Source: Ligustrum vulgare (Eukaryota > Streptophyta > Magnoliopsida > Lamiales > Oleaceae). Taken from it: a DNA stretch of 64,000 nt. The stretch lies in contig OY743182.1 of the NCBI GenBank assembly GCA_963555705.1, positions 55,317,092-55,381,091 on the forward strand. Reading direction: 5' to 3'. Every line of letters starts with the position of its first letter. The stretch's first letter is position 1. This document shows positions 10,134 to 22,502 of this stretch, piece by piece. Under the pieces are notes generated by a model. The model worked only from the letters and a program-made list of their open reading frames with translations. It ran no database searches and had not been told where the DNA came from. The translations under genes were made by a program, and so were the position numbers.

Positions 10134-13100
10134 TGTTTATAATTTTATAGGGTTGCACAAAAAAATCGTGAAACCGCAAACCGAATCTAACTCGTTGGTT
10201 TGAAATTGTTGATTTGAAACCGTATGGACCCGTGGTTTTATTTTCCTCAAACTGAACCAAACCGTTTGAAAATGGTTTGATTTAGGTTTTGATTTTAAAA
10301 AATCGTAAAAAATCGAACCAAAACGCTTTTTTAATTAAAAAATTAATTTTATTAATTTGAAATTACTTTCCACTAAAAATAAAATTCTCATTTATATCTT
10401 TTTTTGTTTATATATTTTCTCATTTTCATTGTATTGCATTGTGATGATCTCAAAAAAGACTGCTAGTGTTTGTAGTTGTAGATTTCGTTTCTTCTTTACA
10501 TAGGAATAAATTTCATTAACCATCTAACGTGAATTTCCTACGAATTCCTACAATCCCAATTAATTGTTTAGCAACCTTAATATCCCGATAAAGGATTTTT
10601 ACAAAGTTTTGTAAGCCGTCTAAATCACGAATGCCCTTCCTACTCAACTTTGTAAGAGATAAATGATGCAATCTAGGTAAAATTAAAGTTCTTGAAAATT
10701 TATCTCCTTCATGAGGGCATTCCTAGGAGTAATTGATACCTCAATGATAACCTCTATAGTTTGAGAAAGAAGTTCCATTATCGGACCAAGAGACGGATTA
10801 TTTACGACATATATTACTATTTTCTTACTAACTAACTAGTTCTTACCCATGCGTTGAACGGCAATTGTAGTTTTTATGAGTGGTTCCAAAAGAAAACATT
10901 ATGATGTTTCAATGTTCACATAATAAAGTAAATAATTCATACATAATCTCATACAATATTAATAATTTCTACTGAATTTTGAAAGTTCAACAAAATTATT
11001 CTAAGTTCTGGAAAACTTGGAAAACTACATTTGTGGTCGATTTTATTGATTGCCCATCTTTAATACAAATTAGTATCTTCAATCCAGCACAATTGATAAC
11101 TTCAGAGACTGTTACATAGAATTATCCATGACTAAAGAAAATTAACTATATTTGACAACAAATCATGCAACAAATATATCACATTTTCTTAAAGTCCTAC
11201 AAATTTATGTGCAGCAAAACTGCATGAATTACAAAACCATAAAAAATACATGGGTAGGGGACACATATCTAAAGGAAAGACATTTTAGATTATATCCTCC
11301 AAATATCAACAGTTTCAAGAAGTATAAACAGCACGATATAACCCAATATGGACCTTCATGGTTTGCTCATAAGTCAAGAACATACACATCATTGTCACTT
11401 CAAAAACCCTCTTCTACACTCTCTCAAATTACTGGGAATAATCAATACAGAATCAAAAAAAGTCCCCCTTTCGAATGTGTGCAGTCGATTTGTTTCATTG
11501 AAAATCTCACTTCAATCTCGAAATTCAATTCACTAACTATGAATTCACTTACATTGTAATCTATCCAGCAGCCACGCTTGTGGCTCTCATTTGCCCCATC
11601 TTGTTCAGTATCATCTAAAAAGCACTTAGTCGATGCTTGCTGACCATCTGAAGTAGACAATTCAAATCATACTGGTTTTATATCCCAACCATGAGTCTGT
11701 TCAAAATTGCAAACACGGTGTCCAAGTTGTTTGTAAAATTTTCCAATGTGAATCCTGAACGACAAAGTGTATATATAAGGATGGAAAGGGAACTTCATCA
11801 CACCAGTTATTTCAAACCACCAGATTTGCCACAAATAGGCTATAACAGGAAATCTGAAATAAAAAGGCAGCATAGATGAGATAATTCCATTTTCTAAAAC
11901 AGCTCCAATCTCCTTGCAATATATATAAAGAAATGTGGGCAAGCTGGTTAAATTGGCAGATGGTATAATTTTTGGTGCCATATATTTCATGCAGAATGCT
12001 AATTTACATTCTACAATATACAAACAGAAAGTTTCTCAACATATAGAACATAACATTTCAAATAGACAAAAAAGATTTCTTTATACTATAAAACATTAGT
12101 CATTGCTTGCAGATAACCTCAGGGCACCAAACATGTTAGACACAAGATTTTGCAAGTCCAATAAAGCCCCTTTCACCCTGATTTGTTCAGCAGCAAACAG
12201 ATTTTGCAGTTCGTGTAGATACTAGTAAGATTTGACCCATGTTTGGCCCATTTTCTAAAACTTATTTTTTCCTCGAACTCATTTTCAACAGCTTTATAAA
12301 CTTTTCAACCACACATTTCATCAAATTTTATTAAAATCTTCTAAAAATTTGACTTTTTATCTAAACCAAACAGGGGCTTCATGATTCCAGTGTGAACTGC
12401 AAAGCAGAGTAAAACTAAAACTCGGTTGATTATAGTCATTTGGCTTATAGGTTTTACAACTATGCCATAAAAAGTGAGATTGGCAAGATTGAAAATAATA
12501 CATGTAGCTCATGCGTAATAGTATAGCCCCATAAAGGAAGACATAAACCAAGGTATACACGAAAACTTTTAAGTTTTTATAAGCCAATACAGGTCAGAAA
12601 TATACAGCTATCTAGTAAAACAAAGGTAGAAGGATCTATTGTTTCATCTGATCCTTGATAAAAAAACTCTTGGGAAAAGCCTTCAGGCACTGAACATAAA
12701 ATTACAAATATATTTATGTCATCAATATAAACATGATGGCTTCATTTTTCAACGAAGTTGTAGGAGCAAAAAAAAGTTCTTTACTTATAAATTACACATG
12801 CTCGGCAATTTGTCTACCTCGACACAGCAACACCTTATTGCTACCCTGACCACATTCTCATCCACATACAAAGACAGATAATAATCTGAGTCTAACAAAC
12901 TGAGTCTTACTTTTTTTTATCCAAACTAAAATTATCTTACCCGATCAGCTACAACTTGCATAAAGTAATTTTTCTCCGGTGTTTACTTAGATATCTTTCT
13001 TTCAGCAAAATATGTAAGCAGCTGAAATATTGCAAAAGTTGGATAAACGATCAGTAAGAAGAACACAACAGAAGCCTTTATCATCAACTGAGCCTTTGCT

Positions 13101-14465
13101 TCAACTTTCACATGCATTTCAGTATCACATAGACAGATATATATGAAGTACCTCATCACCCAATTGTTCTAGTCTTAGGCTTTCCTTTGTCAATGATGAC
13201 CAAGGGAAATTGATTTTGGTATGCTGACAGACACCGGGAGAAAATTTTGTGTTGTCTGCAAATACCTTCAATCAGTATTACCATCTGCTAAAGGAATATG
13301 ATTTTTAAGTAGTCGAACAGAGGGTTATCCAAACCATGCACCTGGCCTGCCCATCCACATTTTAGACAAAAACATCTCCACATTGCAAAGTTCCTTTAAT
13401 ACCATATAAACTGTCATGAATACCCATCTTGAGAAAATCTGGCATGATATTTAGAAACTAAAATACCGGTTTTGGCTGATGTGAAATGATAGACTCCTCT
13501 CCATTGAACGCCCACCCCTGCACTGACCCGCAAGTAGTATTCCTCAGTATTAAATAGTGACACTGACATAAATTGAAGTAATCAAAATATATTGCATTTT
13601 TTTGTGCGTAAATTAAAATATTGTATTGCTCACTCCACTCTCCAACAGTCCAAGTAAGATGTATTATACACACATTGATAAATTTGTGCACATTCATGAG
13701 CACACGCACACGCAAAACTCTGAAATAAATTATCAAGACAAACAGATTTTTTTGGACACAAAAACTTGAATGCTTTAAATTTCCTTTTTTTTTTTTTTTA
13801 TATCAATTTGAAATTGAAAGTTTCCCTTTTTTTATGAAATTAAGACAAAATATTCCTGGCTCCCTGAGTAAAACATTCATTTAAGATATTTATGTAATAT
13901 ACATAAATATCTTAAAGTTTACTATTAATGTGCAGTAAACATGAATCAAGAAAAAAAAAAATTAAGATTTTAGTGAAACAATGTAAAAGAAAACAATATT
14001 GACCGAATAATCACATGTTGATCTGTTTAATCAATTCATTACCGCTCATTTGTTACATTAATCAACTCAGACAATTTATTTTGAACTGGTCAATTGAGGC
14101 CAAAATATAAGTAAAAACCACAAACCCAAGCTTCATAGTATAACAAACTGGAATCCAAGCTTCATAGTATGATGTTTACTTTGTGAAGTAGTTTCGCAGC
14201 CTAACTAACAAATAAATTAGTATATTTCAGTCAAACCAACAAAATGAATTTGATATGAACACCTAATGATAACTCAATCAAGAAGTTCAATGTGAGTTCA
14301 TGCATAAAGCACCAAATACCAGTGCAATAAGAGAGCATATAAATAATACAATACTTAAAGATTATTCCCCATAGGAAATAGGAAGTTTGTCAGACACTAA
14401 ATATCTACTTTTATTTGAATTATCCAAAAAATATTTTTCATCTTCTATCTGTCAGAATTGCTATG
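10134..14465. other. Long AT-rich intergenic stretch
   Basis: No gene can be supported over about 4.3 kb. The first 300 bp contain repeated AACCG and GGTTTG phrases, also seen at 18.9-19.25 kb, which look like transposon remnants. Short ORFs at 11.15-12.9 kb have no recognisable domains and overlap on opposite strands. Unspliced exons of an unknown gene cannot be excluded. Confidence 0.4.
12238..12374. repeat. MITE-like repeat, TTTGG...CCAAA family, copy 2
   Basis: It begins TGTTTGGCCCATTTT and ends TAAACCAAACAGGGG, so the ends are inverted (TGTTTGG and CCAAACA). It contains the internal phrase TTTTCAACCACACATTTC shared with the copies at 7.4 and 17.65 kb. Confidence 0.5.
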
Positions 14466-14659
14466 CCACTTGATAAGTGTGATATTTACGTTTATTTTAT
14501 GCACTTATATCCTTGAATAAGTCATAATGGGATTCTATCTAAATATTATTAATGCATTTTATGTTTCATGTTGTATAGGATCCTAAAAGAGGAGAAAAGA
14601 AGAAAAAATGACCAAATTGCACTAAAAATTGAAGTTTGGGGACTTAGGTGCAAATAGAG

Positions 14660-14892
14660 TTACGGCCGCAAGACAAATCATTACGGCCGTAAGAGCATGT
14701 TGAATCAGAAAAAAATAAGCAGAAAAGATGTTACGGCCGTAAGATATATCTTTACAGCCGTAACCCTCAAAAGGTGAAAAATGCGCAGAAACATCTTTAC
14801 GGCCGTAAATCAAAAGTTACAACCGTAACTTCAATTTTTGAGAAATCAGCAGAAACCTCTTTACGGCCGTAAAGGAAAACTTACGGCCGTAA
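14660..14892. promoter_or_regulatory. Paired-palindrome array TTACGGCCGTAA in U3
   Basis: Eight 12-mers start at 14660, 14681, 14731, 14752, 14797, 14817, 14861 and 14881. They form four pairs with in-pair spacing of 21, 21, 20 and 20 bp, and pairs recur every 64-71 bp. Five are exact palindromes. Three have one or two changes, all of the C-to-T or G-to-A type (for example CAGCCG, CAACCG). The linkers share a CAGAAA-type phrase. The position just upstream of the TATA box suggests a transcription-factor binding platform, which is inference. Confidence 0.75.
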
Positions 14893-14977
14893 GTCTCCAG
14901 TCAAAAATTCCATATTTTAAATTCTTTCCATAATTTTGGGATTTCTTGCTCCCAAAGCTAGGGCACGAAATTAAGGC

Positions 14978-14984
14978 TATAAAA
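14978..14984 (+). promoter_or_regulatory. TATA box of the solo LTR
   Basis: TATAAAA followed by AGGG, 86 bp after the last palindrome. In the related LTR at 52841-54282 the same position reads TACAAAA, apparently mutated. Confidence 0.6.
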
Positions 14985-15791
14985 AGGGAATTCTAGGACA
15001 GAAAAAGGTGTGAAAAAATTATTGAAAGAGGCGCGGCTCGCTTGCAGAATTGGAAGAAGAATTAAGCAACTCGAGAAGGTGAATCAAGAAAGAAAATTCT
15101 AGAATTCTTCATGACTATGCTCGGCTAAGCTTCCATACCTAGTTCGAAGGGGAAGTTGTATTTCATATCAATTTGTTATTGATTTTCCAAACTAGTAACG
15201 TTGTTCTAAATTCTTTACTTTGATTTGTTGGATTCTTATGCGTTTTTGATTTAATCAATGCAATTTTTTATTTGATTAAGGCCTTATCATTTAATGTGTT
15301 GTATTAAGATTTGCTATTTTGAATGATTGGATCCGTAAACATCTTTTTATTCAAATCATATTAGCAATTGGAAATTTAATATTTTCATAAAGAATTCCAA
15401 CTTAGGTTAATTGTCGTGAGCTTGTGTGATTGATAATCTAATTCATCCAAATTCTTCTCAACCAATATATAGTTGTTGTCTTAAATCTAAAGAGCTTGTT
15501 TTAGGTTATTCAATGGCTAATGTTTGATTAGAGAGCTTATTCTAATTAAATGCAATTAAGGTAGAATAGGAATAGTTAGAGCTTATTAACGTTTTTACTT
15601 TATTTTCACGATATTTACAATTCTTGAACTCGAAACCCCCCCCCCCCAATCTATTCTAATTGACAAAGCACTACTTTAGTTCCCGTTCCTCGTGGGATCG
15701 ACTCTTACTTCCGGTATTACAATCAAATCTGATAATTTGCGAGTAAGATATTTATTTATTATTTTGGTGCATTGCGACACGCATCACCACT

Positions 15792-17324
15792 AAAATTACT
15801 TTTTAGAATTGCAAAGGTAGATAAGCCCATTGTAAGGTTGAAAAACATGGCCTGGCATATCTAAGACAAATAGTATTTAAGCAAGACTCTCAAACAGAAT
15901 AAGAGATGCCTTTTGCTGTCCAGTATCATATAAGGTTTGCTCATAACATTAAAGTAATGACATTATTACATTATCAAATGAAATATTAATAATAAAATCA
16001 ATCCCTCTATCAGATAACCCAAAAAATTAACATAATGCAAGAATATCTCAGTACTCAGTACCATTTATGATTTAAAAAATGTTCCTTTTGATATGTCAGT
16101 CTCCAATTTCATTTGCTACCCTTCATAATGGATTAATATAGGGGAATAATTATCCTGTCCAGAACTTAATATGTTTGAATGTTTCTATAGGTTCCAATAG
16201 AACTCGCATTTTGCTCAGACTTATGCGTAAGATTAGTAACGTCTTCAGCATGTCAAAGCCGTCATAAGTGTTACTATAGAAAGAATTAATTTCATTAATT
16301 AGCTTACAATTCCCCAGAACATACGTGCCAAAGTAGTAGTTCCATGATCTAGTAATTCTTCAAAACGCATTTCCATCATCAAAACTCACAATAAATTTTT
16401 CTAATGTCATTGTCCATTTTGTCCAAAGTTCTATCTTAATTTAGCAAGTCCAATTTAGATGAGAGATAATTTCTAAAATACTGAATCTTAAAACTTTTTC
16501 AATGTCATTGTTCATGTGGCTATTTAAGGTCACTCTTCACAACCTCTTTTCTTCTAACTCAGACCTTTCTCTGTGCATGTGAGTGAGACATTATATCTTG
16601 TAACGTTCCGTATCAATAGAAAAATGACAAAGCAAATCAACAACCGGAAAATCAGACCTATTTAATCAATGTTTAAGCAAAATCACATTATCAATGAGAA
16701 ACCCCAATTCCCTCTTTTGTTTTCTTACAGCATTCCAGATTCAAAAAAAGAATCCATAGAAGTTAACAGAATCTACAGAAGTAATGAATATTTATAGAAG
16801 AGAGGTAAAATGAGAAGAAAAAATTAAACACCATAACTCAGAGAGAGCTTTGACTCTCCAATTGTGTTTATGCATAATGGGTTGAACCTGTTTGGCGACT
16901 CTTTCCAGAATATGTCAAGCTTCTCCTTCATTTGGCTTTCATTTTAGGGCCTTGATTTCCCTTAAATTATTCAAATCCCCCAAATCCACGTTTTCAACCT
17001 AACATTAAATTCTGGTAAACACAAATTACAGTCGATGTATGTGAAATTGCTATCGGATACAGAAAATTCAGAGAATCAATAAAGAAGAAGAAGAAGAAGA
17101 ACTTACTGAGTCCGTGCTACCCCATTATCGTCTTACTGTTCAGAATTTGGTAGGCTCTAACTCGTGCAGAACGAAGCTCTCGAAGAGGAGAATGGATCTA
17201 AGTATGAGTGATTGAGAAAAAGAGAATGACATGTGAAAGGCAGTGAGAAGCTTCTCGAGGAAGCTTTCATCCTCATTGCAGAAGAAAAATCAGGTAATAC
17301 TTTAGAATACTCTCAGCAGGCAAG
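15792..17324. other. AT-rich stretch without supported gene
   Basis: I see nothing that can be called a gene. An AGA trinucleotide run lies at about 17083-17102. Good splice-like sites occur on the minus strand (for example GTAAGTTC near 17100), so this could include leader exons of a minus-strand gene connected to the ORF at 17325-17546, but no reading frame confirms it. Confidence 0.35.
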
Positions 17325-17546
17325 TTAACGTGCAGTAACCGTGAGGGGTTCAAGAATTTGAAATCTAATTTCAAGCTTACTATACCCCTTCTCTCTAGCA
17401 GTCTCTGGTAGTAGTACCTCCACAATGTCCTCCTCGACGAAGTGCCCAAAAGCTGATTTCAAGCTCCCGGACTTCCTTATCTTCGCCGGAAGCTTCACCG
17501 GAATCTCACCAAAAGTCGGCTCATTATTAGAGTGTCCGTATAACAT
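17325..17546 (-). CDS. Unrecognised short ORF (73 residues), possible exon
   Basis: I do not recognise this protein. The frame starts at an ATG and stands out from its surroundings by higher GC content and a balanced, charged composition. Residues 11-50 contain the phrases FGEIPVKLPAKIRKSG and SAFGHFVEEDIVEVLLP. No domain, signal peptide or membrane segment is visible. A GTACTACT donor-like site lies within it, so it may be the first exon of a spliced gene or a remnant of one. No partner exon was found. Confidence 0.3.
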   Translation of the reverse strand: MLYGHSNNEPTFGEIPVKLPAKIRKSGSLKSAFGHFVEEDIVEVLLPETAREKGYSKLEIRFQILEPLTVTAR

Positions 17547-17636
17547 GACTTATCCTCTTGTTTTAAATTATCGATTTTTTCAATGTTGAGATGATAAAAT
17601 GTCTGTACTGCAATCTGTGAGGGTTTCAAGAACTGA

Positions 17637-18070
17637 GAGCATCTTTAAAAATGTTTGGGAAACAAGTTTTTAAACATATTTTTTCCTACACAATTTCTCA
17701 AATCACTTTTTAACCACACATATTTTCTCTCTTCAATTTTCAACCACACATTTTACCTAAAAAAACACAAAAAAATATGTTTTTAAACAAAAAACTTTTA
17801 ACAAACATGGGCTTCAACGCTGCAAGTTCGGTCCTGTTGTGAATAGTGCAACTTTGTAAGAGAGAGAAAGTAAAAGAAGAGAGAGAACAGAACGGTGAGA
17901 GAAAAGGGAAGAGAGAGAGAGAGGGACACATTTTTTCTCCAAAGATCTATGTACAAGTCGAGAAGTGGACCTTCAACCTGACTTTGTGGTGTATTTTTTA
18001 ATATTTTAATAATATTTTGATTTTCACGTGGGCAAAGATCTTGGACTGACACTTTGTGTTAAAGATGCTT
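17637..18070. mobile_element. MITE, GAGCATC family, TSD TGA
   Basis: 434 bp with inverted ends GAGCATCTTTAA and, at the right end on the other strand, AAGCATCTTTAA. TGA flanks it at 17634-17636 and 18071-18073. It contains the TTTGG-type repeat at 17651-17809 just inside its left end. It is the third copy of this family in the window. Confidence 0.65.
17651..17809. repeat. MITE-like repeat, TTTGG...CCAAA family, copy 3
   Basis: It begins ATGTTTGGGAAACAAG and ends with ACTTTTAACAAACAT, giving inverted termini. It also shares the internal TTTTTAACCACACAT phrase with the other two copies. It may be part of, or nested in, the GAGCATC MITE. Confidence 0.45.
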
Positions 18071-18073
18071 TGA

Positions 18074-20280
18074 GCGGAAGAAAAGGTAATGCCCGACCGG
18101 CCAATTTCAAATCAATATAGGCATTGCAACGTATCATGCACAGTTTTAGAGGCAATATTGGTTTGAATTTGAATTGCTAATTTTTTAGTTGAACAAATTT
18201 GATATATATATATATATATTTTAAGGGGACGGTTTTGGGGGAAGTTTGGGTGAGAATTTCTCTCCCCACTCTTATCTTTTTATATATTAAAAATAGATGA
18301 TTTTTATGGACCAGTATGATGACCAATCTCATGCAAGGAAATCCACAAACCACTCAACCGAAGAAGCTGCTCAATCAAATTTACTATAACCTCAAATAAC
18401 TTGCATTAGAAAGGTACTAAAAAACCATTGACAAGAAAGAAGGCAATCAAAAAATAAAATCAAGATTCTCAACTTCATATTATACTTAAAATTTTATATA
18501 ACTACCCCCCTCCCTCTCCCCCTCCCCCCTCTCGGCCCAAATAATGCTCAATTCCAGTACGTCAAAATTTTAATTCATCGATCAGAAGTCAATCAATTGT
18601 TTAAGCTCATCTCTTACTGCATGGTAGCAACATGCATTTATTGCCCCATTTATTGCCCAAGTGAGATTGCCATCAAAAGAGAAATTGTTAATAGTATAAT
18701 GTGCTTTATGAATAATAATCAATTACAATTAGATGTATATGTATATGTGTCTGGTGCATTTAGTGCTATGTTTTCACCCGCAATGGTAACGAGGTAAACA
18801 AAGAATCAAAGAATGTTACCATATATTAGTTCATATTAATTTATTTTAGCTTATATGTTTAGAAATACGAATTAGTTTGACATTTAAAATATGTTATATT
18901 ATGTCGATAGGTAAATTGCGGATTAAAATCGAACCAAACTGCAAAAAAAATGGTTTGGTTTGGTTTGAAAAAATGTCAAACCAATTGAAATGGTTTGGTT
19001 TGAAAATATGTCACAAACCGTCCAAATCAGACCGCGTTCACCCCTATTATTTTGTTTTCTAAATGAGTGAATATTATTTTATTTGTAAAATAACTTTTTT
19101 TTTTTAGAAATTTTTGTGATTTTTAGAATAATTTTTTATGTTTTAATTGAAACCGGTTTGATCCGGTTGGATATTTTGACCATTAACCTGTTATCTTTTT
19201 CAGTTCGAACTGGTTTCTGAGTTTTCGTTTTTTAAAACAGTAGTAAATAGGTGAGTTGACGACAATTTTTTTTTTCACCCATTACATTACTTACAAAATC
19301 AACAGCTACAATTTTGCCACGTTCATATGTTAATTTTTAATGTCGTGGAGATGCATGAATAATGATTGTCTCCGTGTTCAGGGGCAGACCAGGATTTCAT
19401 TTTAGTGGGAGGGGGGGGGGGGGGGGGCAAAGGGGTTCACAAACGAACAATTTTTAAATAAAATACCTATAAATTTGTTCTTTGCGAGTTTTTCATAATT
19501 TTTCCTACTAAAATAAACTAGTTATAATTAGACTCACAAATGAACTTCACAAAACACAAACCAAAAATCTTAAATTAAATCAAATCAACAAACCACAAAT
19601 CTCAACTTACAAAAATTCAAACAAAGCTAATTAGTAATCAAATCAATAAAAAATGTCCCCAATTCCAAATCAATATAAGTGGACAACAAGCCGTTAATCA
19701 CTAATTACAGTCATTAATCAATCTCATTTTCAGTTTTTTCACAATTTCAGATTCATAAATAAGTAAATATGCTCAAAAATGCCACTAAAAATGTGGAAAC
19801 CCTTTAGCGAAAAAAAAATGTGGAAACCCACTAACAGAATCAAATCCAACAAAGGAAAAGCAGAAATGAATAAATATTAATGTGGATTGGAGATGAGACC
19901 TCTGTAGTCGGAGCCAACATAACCCACGCGCGTTACGACTTTCTATTTACGAATGGGTTCCCATTTCTGGGCAGTGTTTGAAGGCGTCGCAAACTTCGTG
20001 GCAACTATGGGAGGCTCGACAGAAGATGAAGTGGAGACACGACACAAAGTTATTCTCAAATGTTCTTTGTGGCTTGCGAAGAGTATGTTAATTTTTCGTT
20101 TCAGACGTTGTGGGTTAGGGTGAGGACTGAGGAGTTTTGCTGCTTCAGTCGAGATTTATCAAATTTTTTTTTTTTTTTTGTTTGGGCTGGACTTGGGGCA
20201 ACCCAAAAGTCCAGTGCAGTCCATGGACCGTTCTGGGCTTGAACCAGCTTCGCCCCCATCAATGTCAACAAATATAATAA
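18074..20280. other. AT-rich stretch with simple repeats
   Basis: No gene is supported. It contains a TA run (about 18201-18222), C/T-rich DNA (18504-18536), AACCAAACC/GGTTTGG-rich DNA at 18.93-19.25 kb and a poly-G run (about 19409-19427). Confidence 0.4.
19381..20262. repeat. Possible DNA-transposon remnant with GGGGC ends
   Basis: The left edge reads GGGGCAGACCAGGATTT and the right edge, on the other strand, GGGGCGAAGCTGGTTC, an imperfect inverted terminal pair about 880 bp apart. No clear TSD and no transposase were seen. Confidence 0.3.
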
Positions 20281-22050
20281 ATCGTTCAATACAATTTTTT
20301 GATATTATAATTGTTTCAGTTCAAATTAAAACTACAACGACATATATATCATTTCGTTTCAAACATAACGACATTGATATCTTTGTATATCAAACTCACG
20401 AAAAACATAACGAGATCCATATTGATTCAGTACAATTTTGTTGACATTGGAATCGTTCCAATTCAAATCATAACTACAACATCATAGATATCGTTTCTTT
20501 TCATACATACGACATTAATGTCATTGTGCCACAAACTTACAAAACAACATAACGAGATCCACACAATTCCAATAAAATTTTGTTGACATTGAAATCGTTC
20601 TAGTTCAAATCATGACTGCGACGACATAGATATCGTTTCTTTTGAAGTAACATGACAATTATATCATTTTGGCTCAAAATGACGATTTGACTGTCCACGA
20701 TCACCAGACATGACTGACATACGTAGGACAACCGAAGAGGTCATCAAGTGGGTTTGATCTTGCTCAAAATAAAGTATTGTAAACCTTTGATATTCATATA
20801 TTTGTCTACCACATTCCAACTATTCCAATGAAAATAAAATATCTTCATTCACGCTCTTTCTAATCCATTCGAGTGGTATCAATCAACTTGTTGACCTCTT
20901 TCGATCGTTCTACTTATGTTGGAGGCATGTCAAGTGGTCGTGGACATTTGAATCAACGTTTTAGTTTGAACAATTGATATGATCCGGACCAGGCATAGAA
21001 GGGAGAAGTCAAGCCATCGAAAATACGACAGTGATCTACGAGAGAAGCGGATCAAGTCACGTGTTGGCACGAACCAAGAATCAAACCGGGTCACGTTGTT
21101 TCAAAAGGAAGAAAAAAGATGCAGCCGAGACAGCCACGCGATCACGTGGTGAAAATGAGCGCGCGATCGCGCGATGACATCAACATTCCACCCGAGAGAT
21201 TCAGGCGACTCCACACGATCGCTAAAGGTTTGCCTACGCGATCGCACGGTTGTGACGAAACCAGATTTTTGCGTTTTTTTAATTATTTAATGCTTTCTTT
21301 TATTATTTTCCATTTTTTAATTCTTAGCGGTTAGGGTTAGACGCATTTTTTACATTATATTATGAAGTTTCTATCCTTGTAAAGAATAGTTTTGATGATT
21401 ATTGATTAAATTGAGAGATTTTCTCTTGTTGAAAAGGTTGAGAATTCACTTTTTGTGTTCTTCAAAGAACAACCAAATGAATTTATCAAATATTGTGATA
21501 TATTTGTGGCGTTCCCATCAGAAACTTATCAAGGAAATTGACAAGTCCTTATAGTGTTTCGAAAACCTTGGATCTTTAATCTGCATCGTCGAATCTTCGC
21601 GTCGTGATTGTCGGGTCAATGTCCTATCGTCAATTTTTATCTTTTCCAGTTATTTTATTTTATTTTTTTCTTGTGTTTGTGTTTGGCTGAATCTGGATCT
21701 TTCCTATTATTGTGTCGTTTAATTCCGCGCTTCGATTCGTATCAACAATATAATTATCGTTTTTATAAAAAGAACTGATATCCATGTCATAGTTATTATC
21801 TGAACTGGAATGATTCCAATGTCGTTCAAATTATACTGAAATGATATGAATGTCATTATGTTATTTCGTGATCTTGATAAACGACAATAACATTGTCTTT
21901 TTTTAATAAAAAGAAACGATATTATATATGTCGTCATAAATATGATCATAATTGGAACGATTCTAATGTCGTTAAAATTGTATTGAAACGATATGAATAT
22001 CGTTATATTATTTTTTGGGTTTGATACACAACGATATCGTTATCTTATTG
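20281..22050. repeat. Fold-back repeat with tandem units in both arms
   Basis: The left arm (20281-20690) holds about three tandem units of roughly 142 bp (recurring AACGAGATCC, TTGTTGACATTG and ATCGTTCC phrases). The right arm (about 21750-22050) carries two such units in reverse complement (GGAACGATTC, GAAACGATAT phrases). The arms are separated by about 285 bp of original loop plus a solo LTR. This is the organisation of fold-back elements. No coding sequence was seen. Confidence 0.6.
20970..21749 (+). mobile_element. Solo LTR, TSD ACAAT, with GCGATCGC palindromes
   Basis: The 770-bp unit 20975-21744 runs from TGATATGATCC to GATTCGTATCA, with ACAAT on both sides (20970-20974, 21745-21749). 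Palindromic 14-mers related to CACGCGATCGCGTG start at 21135, 21160, 21212 and 21235, in two pairs spaced 25 and 23 bp, with the pairs 77 bp apart. A weak TATA-like stretch lies near 21356. No PBS or internal region follows, so it is a solo LTR. The parent family is not identified. Confidence 0.8.
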
Positions 22051-22497
22051 ATATATATTTTTTTTAAATTAGTGATAATATTTACGTTTCGATATTAATT
22101 CTTTATTTTAGATAAAATTAAAGTTTTAAAGTTATTAATTATTTTTATATCTTTAAATTATTGATTTTTTGAATTTAATGATAATAGTTACGTTTTGATA
22201 TTATCATTTTATACATTAGATTTAAAAAATTATATTTTTATATTTTTGTTATATAACAATCATTATTAGTAATCAACCAGTAATCTATACGTATTAAATA
22301 TTAAATTTATGTTAACAAAATAATTTTTCATTTAATAAGTTTATAAAATAATTTTTTGTTAATATAAAATGAAGTAAAATGTTGAACTTCAATTTTTTTT
22401 TTCAAAATATTTTTAGAAAACATTATTTATTAGATATAACTTATTAAACAAAGTGGTGTTGGTTCAAGCTGTTTGATTTTTAACCTTCTTAACTAAT
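22051..22497. other. Very AT-rich spacer
   Basis: Almost entirely A and T, with TTATTTT and AATTTA phrases. Nothing recognisable lies between the fold-back repeat and the Tat-lineage element. Confidence 0.5.
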
Positions 22498-22502
22498 GGT
22501 GC

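Larger units (their letters stand above)
14466..15791 (+). mobile_element. Solo LTR of an Athila-type Ty3/gypsy family, TSD CCACT
   Basis: A 1316-bp unit at 14471-15786 runs from TGATAAGTGT to ACACGCATCA and is flanked by CCACT on each side (14466-14470, 15787-15791). It is homologous, in opposite orientation, to the LTR at 52841-54282 that borders the minus-strand Athila-type element. There is no internal region, so it arose by LTR-LTR recombination. A palindrome array (14660-14892) lies about 90 bp upstream of the TATA box TATAAAA at 14978-14984. A poly-C run interrupts U5 near 15637. Confidence 0.88.

Noticed and set aside
10510..10690. Minus-strand 59-residue open stretch with leucine-rich phrases (HHLSLTKLSRKGIRDLDGL)
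   Set aside because: It resembles leucine-rich repeat text only loosely, is short, and the upstream sequence in the same frame has several stops. Not strong enough to call a gene or pseudogene.
14660..14892. CRISPR-like array of spaced palindromes
   Set aside because: Repeats are 12 bp with alternating 8-9 and about 40 bp spacers of related sequence, in a plant LTR; not a CRISPR.
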